DNA from: Sinotaia quadrata
Taxonomy: Eukaryota > Mollusca > Gastropoda > Architaenioglossa > Viviparidae
Length of the DNA: 64,000 bases
Reading direction: 5' to 3'
Assembly (NCBI GenBank): GCA_028829895.1
Contig: CM054181.1
Coordinates: 111,759,360 to 111,823,359, forward strand
The notes below the pieces were generated by a model. The model was not told the DNA's origin. It did no database searches and was given only the letters and a program-made list of their open reading frames with translations. Shown one piece after another: positions 37,051 through 46,500 of the stretch. Position 1 is the first letter of the stretch; every line of letters starts with the position of its first letter. The position numbers and the translations under genes are program-made.

Positions 37051-37250
37051 CCTTCCAGGGAAAAGTGAAGTCCTTGTACGGATCCTGTCCGAAGACCTGG
37101 TAGGTACTTGATGGGTGGAGGAGAAAAATACTTGAGCATGACATCCCCTGGGGGTGAGGACAATAAACAGCCATCACCCATCAAGGCCGTTGCTGAGGGC
37201 AAGGCCGCGACTGCAAGAACGCATATCAGAAGTCCCAACCAGGTCTGCAT
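27510..37250 (-). CDS. Purple acid phosphatase (ACP7-like), copy C, complete
   Basis: Exons (minus): 37250-37052, 35788-35651, 34874-34593, 31847-31681, 30809-30639, 29453-29286, 28425-28308, 27688-27510. Total 1422 nt, 473 aa plus stop. Signal peptide about residues 1-22 (core LLICVLAVAAL). Ligands: D181 (GDMG), D220/Y223 (GDITY), N260 (GNHE), H339 (GHRP), H380/H382 (GHNHQYER). No membrane anchor is seen, so it should be secreted. Same phases as B. Exon 1 is 12 nt and exon 3 is 6 nt shorter, with a diverged end of exon 3 (SDAKSKG instead of KDKHRAPNG). Intron 4 has an ordinary GT donor. It is the most diverged copy and first in transcription order. It starts 3.2 kb from the divergent RAB5IF-like gene. 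Confidence 0.93.
27985..28061. repeat. (CA)n microsatellite
   Basis: About 38 CA units in intron 7 of copy C, followed by GATA-type repeats to about 28095. Confidence 0.96.
28308..28425 (-). CDS. Copy C exon 7
   Basis: 118 nt. VIAGHNHQYERSYPVY, the GHxH motif (H380, H382); donor GCAG|GTAAAG. Confidence 0.92.
29286..29453 (-). CDS. Copy C exon 6
   Basis: 168 nt. DLARANKNRDHVPWIVVMGH with ligand H339; donor GTG|GTAAGC. Confidence 0.92.
29560..30430 (+). mobile_element. R1 repeat copy 3 (5'-truncated, intron 5 of copy C)
   Basis: The right half matches 44250-45010 ('caagtgagaaacgattggtg', 'taataaacataaatta', ending 'gggtgcatgtcgc'). Confidence 0.65.
30470..30638. repeat. Exon-5-end repeats in intron 5, copy C
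   Basis: Three degenerate units of the PNSTQYHW-coding motif with donor-like GT follow the exon 5 donor, as in copies A and B. Confidence 0.8.
30639..30809 (-). CDS. Copy C exon 5
   Basis: 171 nt. AQFQFAAYLNW to YHWIAQ; acceptor TTGCAG, donor CAG|GTATGC. Confidence 0.92.
31681..31847 (-). CDS. Copy C exon 4
   Basis: 167 nt. HAGDITYANHY and SPGNHE; donor GAG|GTTACC. Confidence 0.92.
31946..32039. repeat. (CT)n(CA)n microsatellite
   Basis: About 24 CT units then about 22 CA units, intron 3 of copy C. Confidence 0.96.
32350..32560 (+). mobile_element. R1 repeat fragment (left end only, intron 3 of copy C)
   Basis: 'gacagagtaaatttacc' then 'taaattgtcagagtaactga' match the left part of the R1 copies at 6000 and 14705. 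Confidence 0.65.
32561..34250. other. Intron 3 of copy C, remaining part
   Basis: About 33260-33970 holds several short overlapping reading frames on both strands, including a Lys/Gln/Thr-rich minus-strand frame, which may be decayed retroelement sequence. Not identifiable. Confidence 0.3.
34340..34592. repeat. 44-bp minisatellite after the exon 3 donor, copy C
   Basis: About five units of 'ttttgatgagatacaatgca' + 'gcataacacgacatatagagctac'. The nearest unit starts within about 25 nt of the donor. Confidence 0.9.
34593..34874 (-). CDS. Copy C exon 3
   Basis: 282 nt. YRCGDKAFGWSDVFQLEL and the GDMG motif (D181). Donor AAAG|GTAGCA. A 44-bp minisatellite follows just after it. Confidence 0.92.
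35474..35542. repeat. (ACTC)n microsatellite
   Basis: About 17 CACT units in intron 2 of copy C. Confidence 0.96.
35651..35788 (-). CDS. Copy C exon 2
   Basis: 138 nt. GTDKIRMNWMNPGAPELGPF onward; acceptor CTGTAG, donor GCAG|GTGGGT. Confidence 0.92.
36965..37048. repeat. (CA)n tract at the exon 1 donor of copy C
   Basis: About 42 uninterrupted CA units. On the transcribed strand they form a UG tract starting three bases after the GT of the 5' splice site. Confidence 0.96.
37052..37250 (-). CDS. Copy C exon 1
   Basis: 199 nt, ends phase 1. The donor reads GGAAG|GTAGTGTGTG and runs straight into an 84-base (GT)n tract on the coding strand. Confidence 0.88.
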
Positions 37251-37740
37251 CTGTACGCTTTAGATCTGGTCAAGGTGGATAAGCCGAAGTAAGAATCCTG
37301 AAGTGAAATAGTTACAGACCGACAAATATCATTATGCGAACTGAACTTAACAATTTTATAAATCAAGTAAATCCTCTGCAAAAAAAGCCATAAAAAAAAT
37401 TAATTCGATATATTTCATCGACGTAAATTCAGAGACAGTTTAGAAACAAGAGTTGGCAGGCTGACATGCCTACTGTAAAATCATAGACATTTTAATTCAT
37501 TTTAATTTACAGTGCGTCCAATGACGTTTTGCGGAGTAAAAAACATATCCAGGTTAACCGATGTAATAACCAGCAAAGATGTGTTAATAATATCAGAAGT
37601 AATCAGATCAGTTATCAAAGCAAGTGCTTGTTTAAAATTAATTAATGGATTTTTATGATCATCTCCTTAGATGGCAATTTTTATCACTATAATATACAGC
37701 AACTCATCAAAATAATTTATTTTATAATCGTTAAAATGGG

Positions 37741-38116
37741 CAGCCCTAATTTACAGTCATTGTGGTTAGTAAGTATGCTTATTTGTTTACAATCATTTTG
37801 TAGTTAGTAAGTACGAGTACTTGTTTCTATCATTGTAGCTAGTAAGTACGTGTACTAATTTACAGTTAATGTGCATATCAAAAGAACTTATTCACAATCT
37901 GTGTAGTTACTTTTTACTTTCAAAATGGCCGATTCTAAGATGAAAGATTATAAACCGGTTAAAGGTAAATTGCGTGACCATTTTGGTTTTAAAGAAGACG
38001 ATAACAACAAAGTTATTAATGGTGAAAAAGGTATACAGTTTTAGTTATCTATTAATTAATCGTTAATTGTTGTACGATTAATCGTCAAAGAAATCATTAA
38101 TCGTTAACAGCCCTAC
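37741..38116. mobile_element. Decayed hAT-type element remnants
   Basis: Two similar ends, 'taatcgttaa..cagcccta', occur at about 37720-37748 and 38096-38115. CAGGGCTG-type ends are common in hAT elements. A BED-like reading frame lies between. The ends point the same way, so this is not a simple intact element. Confidence 0.45.
37925..38044 (+). pseudogene. BED-type zinc finger start of a hAT/ZBED transposase, truncated
   Basis: 39-codon frame starting MADSKMKDYKPVKGKLRDHF and continuing GFKEDDNN. The xxWxHF-like 'LRDHFGF' opening resembles the N-terminus of BED finger transposases (W replaced). The zinc-binding CxxC and HxxxH residues are absent because the frame stops. A GTATAC donor-like site sits at the break. 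Confidence 0.45.
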
Positions 38117-38555
38117 AGTAAATATATTCTCTTGAAATGCACAGTTGTACAAAAGTCCCCTTGCACAATAACTATAATGACTATAAACAAGTAATATCAA
38201 CAATTAATAACTACAATGATAGTTAACGAGTATATTTATTAACTACAACGATTGTAAAGAAGTACACGTACTTACTAACCACAATGACTGTATATATATA
38301 TTCTCTTGGAACGCAATTAATTGAGAACAAGTATAAATACTTACTAACCACAATGACTGTAAATATATTCTCTTGGAACGCATATTAATTGAGAACAAGA
38401 ATACGTACTTACTAACTACAATGAGTGTAAATATATTCTCTTGGAACGCATATTAATTGAGAACAAGTACTTACTAACCACAATGACTGTAAATATATTC
38501 TCTTGGAAAGCATATTAATTGAGAACGAGAACAAGTACTTACTAACTACAATGGG
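38117..38555. repeat. About 60-70 bp minisatellite
   Basis: Five or so units containing 'gtacttactaaccacaatga' + 'ctgtaaatatattctcttgga'. The inverse motif 'tcattgtggttagtaagta' is present at 37757-37870, so the block is inverted around the BED fragment. Confidence 0.85.
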
Positions 38556-40406
38556 CGTTGGCAAAGAAATTTTGCAACAGACGTACAACAGGATTATATC
38601 ATGATGTTACACCAATTATATACACACTATTAGGTCACGTCGCATCTATCTAAAAAAAAATAATCAAACCGCTGATAATATCTTATGATTTGTTCTTTGA
38701 TCTCACTCAAATATTCAGGATGACGCTGATGTGATATATTTTTATAACCGTGAGACCAGTAAAATTGGTCACGGGCAAATACTACTCAACAAATGATCCT
38801 ATTTACTGCTTAAAGGCATACTGTTTTGTTTTTTTAAAATAAACAATTTTTTTAAGTGTCGTGTCCAAAGTACTGATTATTATATATTGACACATTTAAA
38901 TGAAGTTAGACACCAAAGTATTCTACACTCGCCACTTTAAATTCGCCTAATCGTGTCGCCGAGGTACAGATTATATTTATCGATAAATGTAAATTATGTA
39001 CTTACTTGCACAATTCTGCGATAGAGGATGTGGGGGTGGAGAAAGGATAATGCGAGAACTTAATAAATTTTAACTAACAAAGATGCATACACGTTATATT
39101 TTATTAACATTTCCTCTTTCGGTTCGTGGCTTATCATACTAAGAATGACCCTGAAGGATTAATTTAATGAATTTAAAAAATAGTTTTTCTTTTAATAACA
39201 GCCCTTGTTGGTGTTACACATTTGCGCTTTTCATTTCCATGTCGCCAAAAGCTAAGTAAATAAGGAAACTGCTCATATTACAAGGCAAGTTCGAAAGTTG
39301 GGGCTCAGTAAAGTAACTCCATAAGGAAATTCGAGCCGATGCTTTAAAGATTGTTACGCTGGACTTTCTTATTATTGTAACAAAATCAATCTCAATGAAT
39401 ATGTGAAAATATTGGCGAAAGCTGAATGTACCTATATCTACATTCAAATCCTACAATAATTAAGCATTCTTAGGCAGGGTATTATCTGTCTGTAAACAGT
39501 CATGTTGTAATAAATGATAGACTATTTGGATTGAGGGGGTGAATGTTTTTTAAAATTAAAATTCTAATTGGTGAGTGTAATTCAAATTTGTTGAGGGATA
39601 TATTTAGTTTCCCCTCCCCAGTTTGGTGTCAAATTTGCCCACCCCGCACACCTCCTATGTTTGCTGCTTCATTGTCTGAGTTTAGACGGTGGCTTGGGAT
39701 CTTCATGAGGATGGTGTGGTTGCCTTTGGGTTTTAATGTTTCAAGTAATGTGCTGATTTTGTTGGCAATGTGTGGCGAGCTAGTGTTGAATTGATTTTAT
39801 AGAATTTTCAGTAAGGATACTCTCTCTCTCTATTTTTTTTAAGGAAGAAAGGATTTCTCGACTTTTTTCATATATATAACTTCTTTGTAGGCCGACCTAG
39901 CGAAAGTCAATGGTAAATTGCTAATGCCGAAACAGCCAGTAGCAGGTGGCAAAGATCAGCTACTGTACAAATGTGGGACATTATAATAAAGTATTCATTT
40001 TCTTAGTTTAGTTCAAGGCACAAAGTTACCTGTCTCACCGCAGAGCGCTAGATTGACAGCCGATCATGACTGAATGATGTGACTCGATCATGCACTTCGG
40101 CAGTAGAGTCTACTTAAGTCCGTTTCAGTTGTAATAAATCTATTTAAAAAATTCAAAAGTCATTACACTCTTACATGTTTTTTTCTTCACTTTTAGAAGA
40201 AATGAATCATCAAATACTTTATTTTCTGATTCTCGATAAATAGCAAAACAGTAAAATAATAAGGGAAATCACTCTTAAAGGATTAGAGCTTTCATATAGG
40301 AAACCACATTCAGTTATTGCAACGTGTTTGTAAAAGAAAAAAAAAATTGTAATGTCGAATTGCGATTAAATTCAACCAATAATTTAATATACATTTTAAT
40401 CTAGTT

Positions 40407-40514
40407 ATGGCGAACAGCACCAAACGTACCTCAACTAAAGGAGGTGCACAAGATACCTCATCGCAATCGCTTTTATCGAAAGCTTTAACGCCCGAGTTTG
40501 GTTGGACAGACAAG
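40407..40514 (+). CDS. RAB5IF: RAB5IF-like exon 1
   Basis: 108 nt, 36 codons, ends GACAAG|GTATAA. Cytosolic polar N-terminus. Confidence 0.88.
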
Positions 40515-43500
40515 GTATAATTTCTTTAATTAAACCATCATTATGATTTCGTGTGAAACAGTATTACACATCCGTATAATGTTATACAATATAAAACAAA
40601 ATAAACAGAAGTACATATGTATCACATTTGTATAAATACACACGTATTAATTAAAAATAGTAGATGTAGCCTGCCAAAGTCTGTGACGTAAGAAATGATA
40701 AATTTTCGGTAGAGAACTGACAAATATTACTTTTATTAGCCTACTCAAGATCGCACGCTAAATATGGGATTTTAGGTCATTAGGTGAAAGTTAACCTTCC
40801 TTTATTCGTAATAAAAAATTGTGAGAAATATTTCTGAAATTCCTTATTTCCATACGAGATAATAATTTAGTAAACCTTTCAAGTGAAACTCTATAATATA
40901 GTGTTAGGTGCAATTTTAGGATGCATTACACACTTCAGATTTTAGTTCTGACAGATGTTACGTTTTCCTGTCATTATTTTAATAATATTCACTATGAATT
41001 ATATTTATAATCTACCACGCACATGTACAGTGTACTTCTTAATAATAACTGTTGATATTATCACAATATCAGTGATGCAACACGTCAATGCCCAGCTTCG
41101 GTAGGTTAACAATAACATATAATGATATATTCTTTTTCTTTACATCTTTAAATAAGTGCTTAGTGTTATGAAAGTTCCAGGTCTAAGCGTTTTACAATTA
41201 TTACACAATAAAATTAAAATACACAAAATGTTTTTACCAGCTTTTACATACAAAAGAAAATGATAATTTAGCAAAACAGAATGATGAATCCATATGCAGT
41301 AAGACAATATATAGCAATTAAGGCTGTCAGAGGATACCCATTTACAAATGACCCATGTAATTAAATTATGAATGGGTACCTGAGAAAATAGTGATCAATT
41401 CTAACAGTTGCAATCCAGACAGCCTCCATTGCTTTGTCTATTGTCTGTCACTTGTGTCAGCATCATTGGTGTTGGCATGGTAGAGACACCTTGGGGGGGG
41501 GGGGTATAGGGACAGCAACTTGAGAACAGTAACAGTTCATTGCAGTTCATTATTATTGTGTTGTCATAGGATAGTCAGCTTTCATTAATCATAAATATTT
41601 TGTGAGCATAGGCCTATAACTTTGTATTTTTGCTGTAAATAAATAGTAATGTTATTTAAAACAGGTGAACCATAGTCTCATGAAAAATGAAAGGTTTTGG
41701 ATAGACCTATATACACAGCCAAATGTAACATGTGTGGAGCCATTTTGTCTGCAAAAAGGAGAGAACATCAGCACTTTTAAACATCATTTACTCTGAACAT
41801 AAACTGGATACTGATATTGATAAGTGATATAGCCAGCTATCAAGTATTAAAAATTTCTGCTTCTCACAAAATTGAGACCCACTAACATGTGATCTACTAA
41901 AATTGCATTGCAACATTAAGATATATAATGGTAGATCCATCGAGACTAAATAACATTCTTGAATTGTATATGCAACAGCATGGTCAAAGTAAGTGATTTT
42001 AATTCAATAAATCATGGGAGTTGATTTTGTACACTAAATCTGGTAATCATTATTAATTTTTACAACTCACTGTCTCACCATATTGGACATAACACCTTCA
42101 TGTAAATTATGTTGTTTGTCAATTATTCAATGTGCACTGTCTGAAAAAATGTTACAATACCCAGATAATCTTTTTAGAAAAATGTTGATACCCCCAAATT
42201 AGCAGATAACTGTACATATGTATTTACAAAAGAGAACCATAAGTAATATAATTACAGATATACAGTGTGAATAATCAGTGATTCAGAAGAGATAGTGCTA
42301 TTCTTGCTGATGGAAAAGATGTATCTTCAGATCTCTCTTGAAAATGATCTCTTTGTTTCTCAACTCAAAAGGCAGCAAATTCCTGATAGAGAGACCCAAA
42401 TGAGCCAAAGAATGTTGACCATAGACTTATAATAAAATTAATATGCTTTGAAATGTTAAAAAGTGTGTGTTGGATGATGAGTGCAAGCTGTTAGGAGTGT
42501 ATATTTATTTGACATCAGACAATAATAATAAATATTATATTGTTTTAAAATACCATTTTCAAAATACAGTAACTGATTAATAAATCTTTCAGAATTGTAG
42601 GGGCTACAAAATTATTATATTAATATAAATACAATAAATTGTGTTGATATCATTGACAACTAAGCAACATTATAATTTATATAATTATATGTGCATGTAA
42701 AATGGGTGGGGTGTTTTGTTTTTATTTTTGGATTGTAAAATACACTCGATGATTCTTTAATTTAATATAGTATAATTGAAAATAAAGGAATTCTTGCATT
42801 TGTGCTTTTGCCAAAGGTGCTTTAAAAAATATTTGAATGTGAATTTTCTAGGAATAAAAATTTTCATTTTGAACTTTGTTGTAGGATGAATTTTTGGATG
42901 TGATCTATTGGATGAGACAGATTCTGGGTGTAATCCTGGGATTAATCTGGGGCATAATTCCACTGAAGGGCATCATTGGATTAGCTTTGTAAGTTTGACT
43001 TATTTTCTCTTATTTTTTCATTCATGTTTTTTTTTAGCACATTTACTTAAAATATTATGATACATAATTTGCTTTGTAAATCTTAGGTCACATTTTGCAT
43101 TGAACTTAGGAAATTATTCATGCGGTTAATTTGTTATACATTGTCAGAAAGAGGTTCTGATTCCATACTGAGTCAGTTTCCATTGCTTTTTCAAACAGGG
43201 AATGTCACTGCTAGATCTTTAGGTATTTACAATTACTGTGCAATAATTCTCACAATAAACATTGGTTGTTTAGTATTGTTGCTGGGGATGCATTTTTATT
43301 TTTATTTTTATTTGAAACTAATAAATGGTGCTTTTTAAAAATATTAAAATAAGACTTAATGAAGCAAGAATATTTTTAATCAAATTGTGGTGGAATAAAT
43401 TTGTCTGTCCCTCTTTCTAAACTTAATTATAGGTAAAGTTAAAGTAACAACTCAGGTAAAGAATATACTAGAACTTGCTGATGCAATCCAAAACCAGTTT

Positions 43501-46500
43501 CAAGTGGATGAGTAGTTTTTTTCTGACTAATAAAATACAATAGTATCATATTTGCTCATAACAATTTCATCCAATGGGGATAGACCGAAACTTACTTTGT
43601 TGAAGAAAGTTCTATATTCTAATCACTTTGATTTTGATGTAACTCAAATCCGGTCATAAAGGTGATCATTAGCTTTTGGTAAGTTAACTGACTGATAAAG
43701 AAAGAATGGATTTAGAAATATTTTGTGTATGTTTGCTGTTGACCTATGATTTGAATTGGAGAATGCTTTATGTAATTGAACCATTCTTTATCTGTTCACT
43801 AATTTGATTACGTTGTACATTATACTTGTGAATTTTGATTGATGCTATATTTCTTATGCTGCTTATGTATCGGGCTAATGAATATTGTTGCAGGATTTTA
43901 AGTTGAGAAAGGAGTTTAGAGATGAAATATGCCTGAAAGTGAAACTTAGCGCTGCCCTTTATTTTATCTTTTCAGAAAGGAGCATGCATGCCTTTTGATG
44001 CTTTCAATGTTTTGTAACCTTGTAACCGCTTCAGACTTCAGTGAATACTGTACTCTACTGGATCATGTTAGTGGTGTGTGTATCCAATGTTGCTGTCAAA
44101 CTTATCAGTAAATGTATTACTGTAAGTTGATTCCTGTGAATTCTGTTTGAGAGCCAATACAATGGAAATTGAGGTTTGCGTTTGGTCTGAGAATTCATGA
44201 AGATTTTTTAACATTCTTCATGATGTGCTTTGATAGCACGTACAAAGTTCTGGACAATTCTCAGTGGTTTGCTTTGTGAGCGCATCGAAGATTCTGGAAC
44301 AGTTGTGTAATGTGCCTAGAAAGGATACGTTGGACTGTCAATAAGAAAGAAAGGGACATGATGTAAACCGTGTGATTATGAACACACGGTTTACAGCATG
44401 TGAACATTGTGAACACGTGCTAGCGATAGCTGCCATCATTGAAAAGGTTATGTACATTGATTATAATTATCTCTCTAAAACTCCACTCTCATTTCTATGA
44501 TGAAATTATATCTATAAACTTGATTGTATATATATTTTAATTTGATTTCTGATGTCTGTGTTAAGATAAACTGAATAAGCGTCAAACATTTAATCAAACA
44601 CTGTTGTGAAGTGATGTAAATGTCAACGCTTTTTTCATTATATTCATATGTTATATATTTGATTGTTAATTTAATAAATTTATTGTTAAGTTTATTAACT
44701 TTCTTGCACATTTATTAAATCCTTATGCTGGAGTAATAGCGGGTGGATGGTGGATCATTAAATATAAATAAAAGATGGATTTTTATTACTTCTTCAGTAA
44801 GAAATGTCCACCTGCAGAAATATTGTGTCTCAGTAAAACATCTGTCTTATTATTTTTCCACACCCATATAATCCACCAAGTGAGAGACAAGTGGTGTCTC
44901 CTGGGAGAATTATTAATAAACATAAATTTAAGATTTCTCTATCACTTGTAATTAGTTATGAATGATTAATAATAACAATAATCTTAACTAGTAACAAAAG
45001 GGTGCTTGTCACGTAGATCATAAATAAGATTTGAAATAATTTGCAATTATGTTAAAACTAAAAGTAAAACAAATACAAATATAGTATAATTTAATTTGAA
45101 GATTGTTTCATTTACTCTTTTAAGAAAATAAACCTTTCAAAAGAAATGTACTTCTAATTTACAGCAATGAGAGCAAATCAAATCAAACTATTTACAGATA
45201 GTCACAGTTTAATTAGTTTTCTAAATATTGATTCAATTATAAGCAAGAACTCTTTTAGTTTTAAGAAAATAAACCTTTCAAAAGAAATGTACTTCTAATT
45301 TACAGCAGTGAGATCAAATCAAACTATTTACAGATAGTCACAGTTTAGTTAGTCTTCTAAATATTGATTCAATTATAAACAAGAGCTCTCATTCAATCAC
45401 TGTTTTCATTTATTATGACTTATCTAAAACAGGTACAGGTAAATGAGTAATATTAATGGATTAGTGAATAATATAATATAATCTTTCAACATTTTCAACA
45501 TTTCGGTCAATCATTCTCACATTTTAGGGAGCAAGGGAGAAAATCTTCTTGGCCTAATTTGATATGTGATCTTTGATTTCCACTTTTTTTGTTTTCTTGA
45601 ACAACAGCGTTTGTAAACTTAGGAACAATACAAATTACAAGTATTAATAGTATAATTACTATTCACATGTTAAGGTACTGTGTGTGTAGATGACATGAAA
45701 ACAGTATTACAGAAAGCAACATTGCAGTTTCACTTGATGGCCTTGTGGCGCAGCAGGCATAAATTCTAGAACAAGTGGATTTATTGCAAGAGCCTGGATT
45801 TTTAAAAAAGATGTCTTCCAAATATGGAATGTTATAGATCAACATATTGTGAGGTTTTACTGTACACGCTATGATTATTGCACATGAAGTGCTCATTAAT
45901 AAAATGCTGGGCTTTAGAAACTGGTTATGAACAAGATTCAGTTTACTGAGATAACAATTGATCAGGTTACAGGTTCATGCAAGAGTGGGCATGTCCATTG
46001 ACCTGGTTAATTTTTAAAAGTTTTTAATTAAGTCTTTAATTGGCCACTTGTTACTATATAATTAATATTTCACATTATTCAGTAATGAAATTATTATTTA
46101 CTATTGACTGAATTGAAAAAGTATATTTAACCACACTGACTATATATAATTATAAGGCAGTTTTATTTGCAGTGATTCACATTCAAGCTCGTGTGTGTGT
46201 GTGTGTGTACACAGGGTTGGTTCTTAGGTTACAAATGAATTCTGTTGTTTGCAACTGCTTTTGTACACAAGTCAGTATTTGTAAGTACACTGTAAATGGC
46301 AGTTTGTTGGTCCAGGAGTCTTGAATAGTGAAAGAGAACATGCCACAAATTAGAATGCCACTTGATTCCTGTATTTTAGTGATGCCAATATGTCTTTGGT
46401 TCATTGTGTTAAAATTTGTTCTCCTCAGTTCATAATCATAAAGACTGTTACATTCAAGGTTTGTTTAGAGACCCTGCCTCAGCATGAGGATTTAAAGATT

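Larger units (their letters stand above)
37251..40406. other. Divergent intergenic region, copy C / RAB5IF-like gene
   Basis: Presumably contains both promoters. No TATA box or CpG island could be pinned down. It holds transposon scraps and a minisatellite (separate entries) and otherwise AT-rich DNA. Any non-coding 5' exon of the RAB5IF-like gene could lie here. Confidence 0.5.

Noticed and set aside
36737..37177. 146-codon minus-strand frame with a long Val-Cys run
   Set aside because: Shadow frame over exon 1 of copy C and the (CA)n tract.
39543..39794. 83-codon plus-strand frame upstream of the RAB5IF-like gene
   Set aside because: No family resemblance and no splice link to exon 1.
45733..45770. 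tRNA-like 'tggcgcagcagg' A-box word
   Set aside because: No B box at the right distance and no cloverleaf; chance or an old SINE trace at most.
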